DNA of 51,422 bases from Acidobacterium sp. Lineage in GTDB: Bacteria > Acidobacteriota > Terriglobia > Terriglobales > Acidobacteriaceae. Position 1 is the stretch's first letter. Each line of letters starts with the position of its first letter. The notes below the pieces were generated by a model. It saw nothing but the letters and a program-made list of their open reading frames with translations, ran no database searches and was not told the origin of the DNA. The DNA lies in NCBI GenBank assembly GCA_003131625.1, contig PKVY01000036.1:14973-66394 (forward strand), written 5' to 3'. The translations under genes were made by a program, and so were the position numbers. Shown in pieces: positions 8,449-17,231 of this stretch.

Positions 8449-10046
8449 AAGCCCTCCTGCTCAGCAACATCAATATGCAACCTCTGGGGGCACTCCTGAA
8501 GCCGTGGGATGTCACCTTTGGCGAGTTCAACAGCATTCTCCTCGACCTGGCGAATCCGGCGTCTCCTGCCGCCTCCGGCGAATTCACCCACATCCTGTGC
8601 CTCTATGACAGCGACACGATGATGGGCGATGCGCTCTACGGTGACGGCGCTGCGGTGCAGTGCGAATCGTTGCTCGCGGTGCTTGAGTCGTTCTGTGCCA
8701 CACACCCAGGCAAGGTCGTGGTCGCGAATACCTTCTGCTTCGACGCGGCCCGCTGGCTCAGCTTCGCGGATCTGCTGCACCCGCAGTCACTGCGCGCCGC
8801 TGAAAACCGCCTGAATGATCGGCTCATCGACATAGCGCGCACGAACCCGAATCTGCTGCTCCTGGATATTGAGCTCCTCTTCCGGTGCCACGGCGAAGAT
8901 GCGCTTCTTTCCGCGCCGTTCTGGTATCTCGGGCGAATCCGCTACAGCAACCAGATGTTCCGCTCCCTGGCCGCGCTCCTGCATCAGGCCGTCGATGCCT
9001 ATGCAAACCGCAGCCGCAAAGTGCTGGTTCTCGACCTGGACAACACGCTGTGGGGCGGGATTGTCGGCGAAACCGGGCCTCTCGGGATCGCCCTTTCCGA
9101 AGACGGCGAAGGCCGCTGCTACCGCGATTTCCAGCGCGAGGTGAAGGCTCTGCAGCGCACCGGCGTGCTGCTGGCCATCTGCAGCAAGAACAACCCCGGC
9201 GATCTGGACGAGGTCTTCGATCGGAATCCCATGATGATTCTTCGGCGCGAGGACTTTGCCTGCATCCGCGCCAATTGGGAGCCAAAGCCGCAGAACCTGC
9301 TGGAGATCGCGGAGACACTGAACCTCGGCGTCGACAGCTTCGTCTTCATTGACGACAACCCGGTAGAGCGGGAGATGGTCGCGACTGCGGTGCCAGGCGT
9401 TGCGGTCCCAGTTTTTCCGGAGCGCATCGAAAATCTTCCGTCCTGGTTCATGCGCGATATTGTTCCGGCTTGGTTCGGCAGATATGCCATCACTGCGGAA
9501 GACCGCAATAAGACCACTCAATATCGCGCAAATGAAGAACGCCGACAGCTCTCGAGCACTCTCGACCTGGATGCCTTTCTCCGCGACCTGGAAATCGAAT
9601 GCACTTTTCACATCGATCCGGTGGAACAGATTGCGCGCGTTGCGCAGCTGACCCAGAAAACCAACCAGTTCAATCTCACCACGCGCCGTTATGAGCTTCC
9701 CGACATCCGCCGTTTTCTCGAAAGCCCCGATCACGCGGTGGTTCTGCTTGAATATAAGGACCGGTTCGGTACTGAGGGTTCCGTCGGACTGGCGATCCTG
9801 GATTACGCGGAGAGCCGCATCGACACGTTTCTGATGAGCTGTCGCGTGATTGGGAGAAAGGTTGAAGATCGAGTCTTGGGGAAGATCTGCGAACTCTTCC
9901 GGGAGCGCGGCCTCGCGAGGATCGTGGGAGAATTCATCCCCACACGCAAGAACCAGCAAGTCGCCGCGTTTTACGACAACCATGGCTTTACTCTGCTCTC
10001 GGAGCAGGAGGACGGCCGCAAGCTTTACGAGAGGATTCTTGCATGA
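8445..10046 (+). CDS. FkbH-like HAD-IIIC phosphatase/acyltransferase
   Basis: A 533-residue protein of the FkbH/BF1531 type. After an N-terminal domain of about 190 residues comes the HAD-IIIC motif VLDLDNTLWGG with the catalytic Asp near residue 197, then CSKNNPGD and FIDDNPVERE. The C-terminal part is GNAT-like and contains FLMSCRVIGRKVE, with a Cys near residue 466 aligned with the conserved Cys of the family. Characterised FkbH proteins dephosphorylate 1,3-bisphosphoglycerate and load the glyceryl group onto an acyl carrier protein. An ACP gene follows with a 4-nt overlap, which supports the same chemistry here. The start at 8445 has GGAGGAAGG just upstream. Confidence 0.88.
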   Translation: MKALLLSNINMQPLGALLKPWDVTFGEFNSILLDLANPASPAASGEFTHILCLYDSDTMMGDALYGDGAAVQCESLLAVLESFCATHPGKVVVANTFCFDAARWLSFADLLHPQSLRAAENRLNDRLIDIARTNPNLLLLDIELLFRCHGEDALLSAPFWYLGRIRYSNQMFRSLAALLHQAVDAYANRSRKVLVLDLDNTLWGGIVGETGPLGIALSEDGEGRCYRDFQREVKALQRTGVLLAICSKNNPGDLDEVFDRNPMMILRREDFACIRANWEPKPQNLLEIAETLNLGVDSFVFIDDNPVEREMVATAVPGVAVPVFPERIENLPSWFMRDIVPAWFGRYAITAEDRNKTTQYRANEERRQLSSTLDLDAFLRDLEIECTFHIDPVEQIARVAQLTQKTNQFNLTTRRYELPDIRRFLESPDHAVVLLEYKDRFGTEGSVGLAILDYAESRIDTFLMSCRVIGRKVEDRVLGKICELFRERGLARIVGEFIPTRKNQQVAAFYDNHGFTLLSEQEDGRKLYERILA

Positions 10047-10270
10047 GTGCAAAATCGGCAGAAGTAGCGTCTGTGGTCGCTTCGGTTCTGAACCTCCCCG
10101 CAGCCGAGGTCACGGCCGACGCTTCGATGGAGAACCTTCATCAGTGGGACTCACTCGCACAGCTCAATATCTGTCTTGCATTCCACGAGCGCTTCGGCGT
10201 TGCCATGGACATGGAAACAATTGCCTCGTCCACAAGCGTTGCGAAGCTGGCTGCTCTTTTGCCGAATTGA
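10043..10270 (+). CDS. Acyl carrier protein
   Basis: A 75-residue free-standing carrier protein. The motif HQWDSLAQLN places the phosphopantetheine-accepting Ser at residue 37, and the three-helix pattern (VASVLNLPAAEVTADAS before it, FHERFGVAMDMETIASSTSV after it) is that of the PP-binding family. Its ATG overlaps the FkbH-like stop by 4 nt. It is not next to fatty-acid synthesis genes, so it is most likely the dedicated carrier for the group made by the FkbH-like protein. Confidence 0.9.
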   Translation: MSAKSAEVASVVASVLNLPAAEVTADASMENLHQWDSLAQLNICLAFHERFGVAMDMETIASSTSVAKLAALLPN

Positions 10271-10283
10271 CGGCCCAGCGGAA

Positions 10284-11192
10284 TCAGCTCGGCAGCGGGA
10301 TCGCGCGCGGATCCGGAGCCGCCGCTGAGATACGGTCCGCCAGCTCACCCATCGTTGCGAAACTGCCCGATGCGAGAATCGCCTTCAGCTTGGCAGCTGT
10401 GCCGCGAAGGTTCACGTAAGACCGGAACCGGCGCTGCGGCGGCATACGCAGGCGCGGATGATCTGGATCGATCTCTCGCGGATGAATGTACCAGATCACG
10501 CTCCGTCCGTCCTTGCGCACCTGCTCCGCCATCCTCATGACCAGCCGGAGGGGAAACAGACGAAGATAGCCGCCGCCAAAAAAACATTGCGGCCCCAGTG
10601 GCGTGCCTGCGACGCTGATCGGAAACTCAACCAGCGGCCCGGCCGCAGAGCGGACGACCCACGGATGCCGCGATACGTCTGGCATGCCACCGTGCCCGTG
10701 CGGAGCAGGGAAGACCGAGCTGTCAAAGGTGTATCCGGCCGCAACGATTTCGTCGAAAGCCCAGGGTGTCTCCCTGGTAATGGAAAATCCCGGCGCGCGG
10801 TAGCCGCGCACGGGTCGGCCAGTGGCATCTTCCAGGGTGGCCTTTGCCCGACAAATGTCGTCGCGAAATTGAGCTGGCGAGAGTCCGTGGACGACCTGGT
10901 GAGCGTAGCCGTGACTCGCCACTTCGTGCCCTCGATCCGCCGCTTCCCTCATCAGCCGAGGAAAGCGCTGCGCCACCCAGCCCAGGGTGAACAGAGTTGC
11001 TTTTACGTTGCAGGTGTCCAGCAACTCCAGAAGCGCGCGAAGGTTTCCTTCCACCCGGCTCGGCAGAGCATCCCACGCAGGGAGGTCCGGCGTCTCCTTC
11101 GTCTCCAGGATGTGGAACCAATCCTCAACGTCGATGGTAAAGACATCCGGCATCGTCGGTGCTGCTGCTTGACCCAGTTTCCCAGGCGCCAT
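10284..11192 (-). CDS. Polysaccharide deacetylase (NodB fold, XrtA/PEP-CTERM locus type)
   Basis: A 302-residue carbohydrate esterase family 4 protein. It begins with FTIDVEDWFHILE, the metal-binding Asp motif, continues with ATLFTLGWVAQRFP and HEVASHGYAHQ (the His pair), and carries YRAPGFSI. The C-terminal extension FFGGGYLRLFPL and YIHPREIDPDHPRL match the DUF3473-type subfamily often seen in exopolysaccharide loci. It should remove N-acetyl groups from a nascent polymer. Start choice: ATG 11192 has GGAAG upstream; GTG 11204 and ATG 11153 are alternatives. It converges with the ACP gene, leaving 13 nt. Confidence 0.9.
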   Translation of the reverse strand: MAPGKLGQAAAPTMPDVFTIDVEDWFHILETKETPDLPAWDALPSRVEGNLRALLELLDTCNVKATLFTLGWVAQRFPRLMREAADRGHEVASHGYAHQVVHGLSPAQFRDDICRAKATLEDATGRPVRGYRAPGFSITRETPWAFDEIVAAGYTFDSSVFPAPHGHGGMPDVSRHPWVVRSAAGPLVEFPISVAGTPLGPQCFFGGGYLRLFPLRLVMRMAEQVRKDGRSVIWYIHPREIDPDHPRLRMPPQRRFRSYVNLRGTAAKLKAILASGSFATMGELADRISAAAPDPRAIPLPS

Positions 11193-11369
11193 CGGAGCTT
11201 CCACATGACAGCACAGGGGATTGACGTTACTTTATCAGAGGACACAATCACAGCTTGAGAACACAACGCAAGGCCCCGTTACTTTCGCGCCCAGTTCATC
11301 TGGCTCCAGACCCATCCTCTATCCGGCGCGTGGTAAGCATCGCAGTATAGAAAACAAGGGGAACCACAA

Positions 11370-12461
11370 TTGAAGAAAATTGCAATCCTCGGCACGCGCG
11401 GCATCCCGGCCCGTTACGGCGGCTTTGAGACGTTTGCTGAACACCTGGCAACGCGGCTCGCCGACCGCGGTGTGGATGTTACAGTCTTTTGTCCTTCCGC
11501 CTCCCCGAAGAGCAACGAGACGTATAAGGGCGTTACTCTCAGGTTCGTCCAGTTCCCCAATTCAGGCACGTACTCCGAGATGATCTGGGATGGGCGGTGC
11601 TACTGCGTGGCTCGGCGCGGCTACGATGTCGTGTACATGCTTGGCCTTGCCGGTGCATATGCTGCATGGGTTCCGCGTCTCTTCGGCACCGAAGTATGGG
11701 TCAACACCGACGGCGTCGAGTGGAAGCGCACCAAGTTCAACTGGCCCCAGCGGGCCTACCTCGCCCTGGCAGAGGCCCTCAGCGCGCTCTTCGCGACACG
11801 AATTATCGCGGACGCCGCCGCGATCGCGACCTATCTACGCCGGCGGTATCCCGGACTGAGGCGGATCTCCACCATAGCGTATGGTGCGGATCTGCCTGCC
11901 GCCAGGCCGGATCGGAGTCTTATCGATAAATGGGATCTGCAGGAAGACCACTATTACATTGTTGTCTGCCGGCTCGAGCCTGAAAATCACCTCCGGGAAA
12001 TCATTGAGGGTTTCGAGCAGTCCAGCTCTTCTCTGCCGCTCATCATCCTTGGAAGCATCGAGAACCCCAACCCTTATGTGCGGAAACTGCTTGACCATAG
12101 CAGCGCTCGGGTCCGATTCATAGGAACGGTTTATGACAAGGATGTGCTGGCTGCGCTGCGGTTTTACTCCCGAGCCTATCTGCATGGTCACAGCGTGGGA
12201 GGGACCAACCCTTCCCTGCTCGAGGCGATGGCCTGTTCGAACCTGATCATCGCGCACGATAATCCTTTCAACCGGGAAGTCCTTCAGGATTCCGGACTAT
12301 TCTTCACGACCCGTGCGGATCTCGCAGCCGCCGTCAACGCAATTGACAATGATCGGGTTGACGTCCGAAAACTCCGAGACCAGGCAACCGAAAGAATTCG
12401 CGCCAACTACCAGTGGAGCCAGATCGCCGATAGCTATCTGAACCTGCTGAAGAGCGAGTAA
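11370..12461 (+). CDS. Glycosyltransferase (DUF1972 N-terminus, GT4 type)
   Basis: A 363-residue cytosolic glycosyltransferase. The N-terminus KKIAILGTRGIPARYGGFETFAE is the DUF1972 signature found in rhamnosyltransferases and related enzymes; GTEVWVNTDGVEWKRTKFNW follows. The C-terminal GT-B half has YIVVCRLEPENHLREIIEGF and HGHSVGGTNPSLLEAMAC, the donor-nucleotide region. The start is TTG at 11370, with AAGGGGA 7 nt upstream. Given the rfbBACD operon nearby, transfer of rhamnose is plausible but unproved. It is the only plus-strand gene between 10.3 and 25.7 kb. Confidence 0.9.
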   Translation: MKKIAILGTRGIPARYGGFETFAEHLATRLADRGVDVTVFCPSASPKSNETYKGVTLRFVQFPNSGTYSEMIWDGRCYCVARRGYDVVYMLGLAGAYAAWVPRLFGTEVWVNTDGVEWKRTKFNWPQRAYLALAEALSALFATRIIADAAAIATYLRRRYPGLRRISTIAYGADLPAARPDRSLIDKWDLQEDHYYIVVCRLEPENHLREIIEGFEQSSSSLPLIILGSIENPNPYVRKLLDHSSARVRFIGTVYDKDVLAALRFYSRAYLHGHSVGGTNPSLLEAMACSNLIIAHDNPFNREVLQDSGLFFTTRADLAAAVNAIDNDRVDVRKLRDQATERIRANYQWSQIADSYLNLLKSE

Positions 12462-12500
12462 ATGGACCGCTCGCGGTGATCCCCCTCGGAGGCTTTTGCG

Positions 12501-13505
12501 CTAGTTATTATAGGCTGCTATCACGCATTGAGTACCGCCCATATAGCCAAGATATTGCGACCAATACAGCCAGATCTCAGCGCGCGCAAACCCTGCTTCT
12601 CGTAAGTGGCTGAGAACATCCCAGCCAAAATAGCGAAAGCAAAGCGTTCCCTGTGACGGATCCTTCAAGTTACCGCCATGGTATTCGGGCTCCAGGAGAT
12701 ACTTAATAGTTCCATCAGGCTCCATAACCGCCCTCACCGTCGTCTCGTGACGATCGAGATTGGTCGGTACCGTGAATAGGAGCCTTCCGCCGGGACCGAG
12801 ACACCGGCACATCTCTCGGAAGCAGGCGCCGGCGTCGGGCACATGCTCGAGGACATCGAAACTCAGCATAAAATCGAACGCCCCGTCGCTCCAGGTTAAT
12901 CGTCCGAGGTCTTCATTCCGAATGCCGCGGAGCGATGCCCCCAACGGAATTTCATCGCCGAGATACTCACTTCCGCTGACGGAGTGGAGACGTCCGCGCA
13001 TCCAGCGATAGGTGCGAGTCAACTGCTCGGAAATGTAGACCGGCCGCCCGGACTCCGGAACGAATTCCTGCAGAAATAATTGCAGAGCCGCGCGGACCCG
13101 GTTCTTGAGCCTGCAATGCACACACACCAGATGCTCGCGAAGGTTCGGGATCGCTCGGCTATCTCTGTCTTTCACCGCATAGTCGAAACTGGAATTAAAG
13201 ACTGTGGCGCGCTCGCACAGTGCACAGTAGCCTTCCGTCGCAAACTCCCCGAACTGCCGGGGCATCAGAGATTGCTCCGCCCGCTCTCGGCCTTGCAGCT
13301 CAGAACTCTGCTCCTGTGACCAGCGCTGGTATTCCGCAAGAGTCGTGAGCTTTACAACGGGAAGACGGGCGTCGCCGTTAAACCTCGGGATTCTGCCCAC
13401 TAGCGGCCGTGCGCTCATCCAGGTGCGATAGCCTGCATAGAGCGGCAGCGCCAGACGGCTAAGGAGTGCTGAAGACCGGACCGTCCTCTTCAACGACGAG
13501 AGCAT
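12501..13505 (-). CDS. SAM-dependent methyltransferase with a Cys4 N-terminal motif
   Basis: A 334-residue protein. The N-terminal third contains CALC and, about 35 residues later, CVHC, a likely zinc site. The C-terminal part is a class I methyltransferase core: FDFMLSFDVLEHVPDAGACFREM and CLGPGGRLLFTVP are motifs II-III. The canonical glycine-rich motif I is poorly preserved (YLGDEIPLGASL occupies its place), so the fold is recognised mainly from its second half. ATG 13505 is preferred over 13538 because CAGGAG lies 6-7 nt upstream. Last gene of the minus-strand polysaccharide operon; it may methylate a sugar or cap the chain. Confidence 0.82.
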   Translation of the reverse strand: MLSSLKRTVRSSALLSRLALPLYAGYRTWMSARPLVGRIPRFNGDARLPVVKLTTLAEYQRWSQEQSSELQGRERAEQSLMPRQFGEFATEGYCALCERATVFNSSFDYAVKDRDSRAIPNLREHLVCVHCRLKNRVRAALQLFLQEFVPESGRPVYISEQLTRTYRWMRGRLHSVSGSEYLGDEIPLGASLRGIRNEDLGRLTWSDGAFDFMLSFDVLEHVPDAGACFREMCRCLGPGGRLLFTVPTNLDRHETTVRAVMEPDGTIKYLLEPEYHGGNLKDPSQGTLCFRYFGWDVLSHLREAGFARAEIWLYWSQYLGYMGGTQCVIAAYNN

Positions 13506-13613
13506 ACGGATCTCCTGGCGGTTGGCTATGCATTGCATTGCCCGAGCGGCATCCGCTTATTCACATGCAAGCCCGAAAACATTCGGCGGAGCAATCGTCC
13601 ATACACGTCATTA

Positions 13614-14762
13614 TCAGAGCACAGCTCTGTACAATTCAGCGGTCTTTTTCCCGATCTCGTTCCAGTCATGGTTGAGCCGCACATATTCCAGCGCCCGTTC
13701 AGCCACCCAGCGTCTTCCCTCTTCATCCTGAAAAACGCGTATCAGCGTTTGAGCCAGAGACGTCGCTGCCCCCTGACGAAACAGGTATCCATTTTCCCGC
13801 TCGGCTACGATTGCCGTCATTCCCGGCAAGTCCGAAACCAGCACTGGTCGTCCATAGCTCATCGCCATGAGAACAACGCCGCTCTGATATACCTCACGGT
13901 ACGGCAGGACTACGATATCGGCGGCAGCATAGTACAAATGGACTTCAGAGTCAGGAATATAACGAATGTGCAGTACGCAACGATCACGGATGCCCAGGTC
14001 GTCGATAAGCCTGTCGTATTGCGAAAACTCCATTCTCCACGGCCTTCCAGCAACGAGCAGAGTAACTTCCGCAATTTCACGTGAAACGTCGGCGATGGCT
14101 CGAATAAGGAGATCCAAACCCTTGACTTGTTTGATCTGGCCAAAGAACAGCGCCACCTTTGCATCCTGCCGGATGCCCAATACAGATCTGGCTTCGACCG
14201 GGTTCATTAACGCGGGAACCTTGGCCAGATAATTGCCGTGCGGAATGACGCTGATCTTCGCAGGGTCGACACCGAGCTTTACCAACTCCTCCCTAGACGC
14301 GTTGTTATGGACGATAAGCCGGTCGACGCGACTGTAAACGCGAGAGTTCCTGGATGCCTTTTGATCCCCCTCCAGGGATTCCACATCGTGAACGGTTGCG
14401 ACGATCTTACGGCCACAAAGCTTGCCCAGCGTCACTTCCGCCAGCTCCGGAAGCGCGTGTTCGAAGAAATGAAAGTGACAGACTCTTTCCCGCTGGACAA
14501 CCGCATTTCCCAGTGCCGCGACGACTCCCTTTAGAAAGCGGCAAGCACGCATCCAGCGGTTTTGCGAAGCGAACAGTCGCCCGAAAACGGGACGGAACCG
14601 TAGATTAGCGACTGCTGGATCGGCTGTTTCATCGCATGTATAAAGGCTGACATGGCAACCTGCCGCGAGCAGTCCACGACATAGCCCGACGTCGTAATAG
14701 TCCATCCCGCCGTGCCCGCCAACATGTTCAATGACCGCGACGGAGACAAATGTCTCGTTCAT
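13614..14762 (-). CDS. Glycosyltransferase family 4
   Basis: A 382-residue GT-B glycosyltransferase. Typical GT4 segments are EHVGGHGGMDYYDVGL near the N-terminus, HFHFFEHALPEL, KIVATVHDVESL, VIPHGNYL, VALFFGQIKQVKGLDLLIRA and the sugar-nucleotide site LPYREVYQSGVVLMAMSYGRPVLVSDLPGM. The ATG at 14762 overlaps the polymerase stop as ATGA; the frame is open further upstream, but that part is antisense to the polymerase gene and is rejected. It should add one sugar to the lipid-linked repeat unit at the inner face of the membrane. Confidence 0.92.
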   Translation of the reverse strand: MNETFVSVAVIEHVGGHGGMDYYDVGLCRGLLAAGCHVSLYTCDETADPAVANLRFRPVFGRLFASQNRWMRACRFLKGVVAALGNAVVQRERVCHFHFFEHALPELAEVTLGKLCGRKIVATVHDVESLEGDQKASRNSRVYSRVDRLIVHNNASREELVKLGVDPAKISVIPHGNYLAKVPALMNPVEARSVLGIRQDAKVALFFGQIKQVKGLDLLIRAIADVSREIAEVTLLVAGRPWRMEFSQYDRLIDDLGIRDRCVLHIRYIPDSEVHLYYAAADIVVLPYREVYQSGVVLMAMSYGRPVLVSDLPGMTAIVAERENGYLFRQGAATSLAQTLIRVFQDEEGRRWVAERALEYVRLNHDWNEIGKKTAELYRAVL

Positions 14763-16153
14763 TCGCCTCCAGCGCCCTCGGCGATTGCTGACTGCAGCCG
14801 CGAATTCGTGGACGGAAGCGATCGCGCTTCGGCCTTCATTGCAACCAGGAGCGCGACGAAAAACAGCGTGATCTCCGCGTACCAGACAAAGAGGCCTGTA
14901 GTGAGCGAATTCAGGGCCGTAAAGAGAAGGAAGCCGAGGGTCGCATCTCGCAGGGGGGTGTGGGCATCCGGCGGGAGCGCGGCTGCACTCCGCAGCGCAA
15001 ATCGGTATTGGAAGGAAAAGAGAATTACGCCGAAGAGACCGTAGGAAAATGCGATCCCTACCAGGCCGATGTCCGTCCCATAGAAGTAGGCTCCCAGCAT
15101 CTGTTGGCCGCCGCCTTGCCATTGATTACTCAGCACGCCGTTTCCCAGGAGCGGGTGCTTCTGTATATAGGGAAGCACCAAGACAGACTCAAGCAGCCGT
15201 GCGTTGGCGGAACTATCGGTTCCCGTCGTTCCCGTAGAAACAACCGTGAATGCATCTGTGAATTTTGCTCCAGTGCTCGTTACCAATTGGGGACGGACAA
15301 CCATGATCGCCGCCAGACCAAGACCTGCCAGAGATACAAAGACAAAGAGGGACGTCACAAACTCACCGACTCGCCGCCATCGAAACAAAAAGAACAGGAG
15401 GGTCAGTCCCATGCTGACTGTCAGCCAACGCTCTGTTAACCCCACCGCACCGAAGAGAAAGAGTATGGCCGCCGCCCCGTAGTATCTCAGCCGTCGTGTT
15501 CGAAAGCCGCGAAGCGCGTAATAGACGACTCCGTAGAGTATGAAATAGGCCGGCAGCTTAAAGATCGGGGTTCCGTCGCCGGAATCCGCGATAAAGCCAG
15601 GGCCATAAGAGGCGAAACGGGCAGGGCTCAGAGCCAGCCGCATGAGGAAATAGAGGCCAAAGGTACCCCATGCCAGAACCAATAATGCTGCCTCGATGTC
15701 CGTGAGGGTTATGAGCCGTCGTCGCAGCGCATTGAGCAAGAGCAGCCACATACCCAGCAGTCCCACTCCACGTTCTGCCAGCATGCCGAAGATCATCGGT
15801 TGCCCGAATTCCCGCCATGCTCCCCAGGCGGGAAGAACTATGCCGGCAAGCATGAGCACCAGAACATAGATCTCGAATGTTGAAAAGCGCAGCCCAGTCG
15901 AAAGCTTCCAGGGAAAGTACGCCAGAAAGAAGATGAGCCAACAAAAAGCAAACCACGCCTCCTGAACGTATTGCATCCCTGGGAAAAACTGAAGGATGCG
16001 GAAGCTCATCAAGAGCGCAATGGACAGCACGCTCTGTCTGATCCAAGTGTTGACCCGGGTGGTGCGCAATATCTTTGAAGAGCCAGCAATGAAAGGGCTC
16101 TTCGAAACAGGGTGCATCTGATAGGGGCGGATCGCTGCGAATTCATCCTGCAT
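14759..16153 (-). CDS. Wzy/O-antigen ligase-like polymerase
   Basis: A 464-residue inner-membrane protein with ten or more hydrophobic segments. A large loop before the C-terminal third contains STGTTGTDSSANARLLESVLVLPYIQKHPLLGNG; the ARL..S..  and HPLLGNG elements are typical of the Wzy_C/O-antigen ligase superfamily. It should polymerise lipid-linked repeat units in the periplasm. It precedes the GT4 gene with a 4-nt overlap and follows the GT2 gene by 19 nt. Sequence alone cannot separate a polymerase from a ligase; the flippase in the same operon favours a Wzx/Wzy pathway. Confidence 0.85.
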   Translation of the reverse strand: MQDEFAAIRPYQMHPVSKSPFIAGSSKILRTTRVNTWIRQSVLSIALLMSFRILQFFPGMQYVQEAWFAFCWLIFFLAYFPWKLSTGLRFSTFEIYVLVLMLAGIVLPAWGAWREFGQPMIFGMLAERGVGLLGMWLLLLNALRRRLITLTDIEAALLVLAWGTFGLYFLMRLALSPARFASYGPGFIADSGDGTPIFKLPAYFILYGVVYYALRGFRTRRLRYYGAAAILFLFGAVGLTERWLTVSMGLTLLFFLFRWRRVGEFVTSLFVFVSLAGLGLAAIMVVRPQLVTSTGAKFTDAFTVVSTGTTGTDSSANARLLESVLVLPYIQKHPLLGNGVLSNQWQGGGQQMLGAYFYGTDIGLVGIAFSYGLFGVILFSFQYRFALRSAAALPPDAHTPLRDATLGFLLFTALNSLTTGLFVWYAEITLFFVALLVAMKAEARSLPSTNSRLQSAIAEGAGGE

Positions 16154-16172
16154 CCTTTGAAATCCTTTCCCC

Positions 16173-17231
16173 TCACCGAACCACTTGGGTGTCCGGTCGC
16201 TGCTCGCTGATCGTCTGAACTGATGCGGGTCGATCGTCTTTATATTTATGACGCAAAGCTTTTGGAACGCTACTCACACCCCGCAGGATAGCAGCGATCG
16301 CATCGAACCGCCTGTGGAGGAGAAAAGGGCCGGCACGCCGGATGAGAAACAGCGGATAAAAGATTGCGGCCAGCAAGAGGTTCTTCCCCCGTGCATGTAA
16401 GACTACATTGAGCAACCGATTGCGAGCGATGTGATAACAATAAAATGGCAGCCGTGCGCCACGAACCGACCAGAAATCGGAGAGGTCGACGTTCGGATCC
16501 CTCGTGCTTCCCTGAGCACGGTGAAGGATGAAAGCGGCGGGAAGGTACCTGATCCGTATTCCAACCCGACCGGCCCTGAGACAGAATTCCACATCCTCCT
16601 CGTACATGAAGAACCGCGGATCGAAGCCACCGAGCCGCAAGATAACAGAGCGCCGCAGAAACAGCGCACATCCGGTCGCGAAGGAAACATCTCGCTCGAT
16701 CATCGCGCCCGGCGCCACGGCACTTTTGTTGATTCCCGGCGTGAACGCGCTCGCCCGCCGCCAATCGATGTCTCCCCCCCCATACCACAACACTTCGGGG
16801 TCATCGAAGTAGGCGATCCGCGGGACAACAATACCGACATCCTCCTGCACCGCCATCGCCTTCTCGAAAGTCTCAACGGTGTTTGCTGAGACGACAGCGT
16901 CATTGTTTATCAGAAACAAAAACTCGTAGCATGAACGTCCCATTGCCCAGCGGATCCCGATATTGTTGCCGCGGCCGAATCCAACGTTCTCCGACGCGCG
17001 GAGAAGCGTTGTGCCGGTGGCAAAGCTGAGCGCCGGTGCCAGGTCGGGATCAAGTGGCGTGGTATCGACCACCACGATGTCCACCGGAACCGTCGACGCC
17101 AGAAGCGACCGAACACAGGCTGCGGAATCCACCGCTCCCCGAAAACTGACAATAATAGCGCAGGTCCTGGGTCGCTGGGCTGGCAAAGAGTTACCGGTTT
17201 TCCGTTCGGCGGCTGGAAGAGAATCATTCAT
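16173..17231 (-). CDS. Glycosyltransferase family 2
   Basis: A 352-residue GT-A enzyme of the rhamnosyl/galactosyl-transferase type: CAIIVSFRGAVDSAACVRSLL, VDIVVVDTTPLD, ENVGFGRGNNIGIRWAM, the metal-binding FLFLINNDAVV, then SFATGCALFLRRSVILRLGGFDPRFFMYEEDVEFCLRAG split by normal loops. The C-terminal region is basic and hydrophobic, as in membrane-associated members. Its ATG overlaps the stop of the upstream gene at 17228 by 4 nt. The role is sugar addition in repeat-unit synthesis; the sugar is not readable. Confidence 0.92.
   Translation of the reverse strand: MNDSLPAAERKTGNSLPAQRPRTCAIIVSFRGAVDSAACVRSLLASTVPVDIVVVDTTPLDPDLAPALSFATGTTLLRASENVGFGRGNNIGIRWAMGRSCYEFLFLINNDAVVSANTVETFEKAMAVQEDVGIVVPRIAYFDDPEVLWYGGGDIDWRRASAFTPGINKSAVAPGAMIERDVSFATGCALFLRRSVILRLGGFDPRFFMYEEDVEFCLRAGRVGIRIRYLPAAFILHRAQGSTRDPNVDLSDFWSVRGARLPFYCYHIARNRLLNVVLHARGKNLLLAAIFYPLFLIRRAGPFLLHRRFDAIAAILRGVSSVPKALRHKYKDDRPASVQTISEQRPDTQVVR

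Noticed and set aside
8787..10052. Minus-strand frame of 421 codons opposite the FkbH-like gene
   Set aside because: No recognisable motif, and the plus strand has an unambiguous HAD-IIIC protein. Antisense shadow.
10284..11192. Exosortase/PEP-CTERM (XrtA) system
   Set aside because: The deacetylase is of the type found in such loci, but I see no exosortase, PrsK/PrsR or PEP-CTERM protein here.
14763..15122. Upstream extension of the GT4 gene to 502 residues
   Set aside because: The extra 120 residues are antisense to the polymerase gene and unlike any glycosyltransferase N-terminus; ATG 14762 with its ATGA junction is better.
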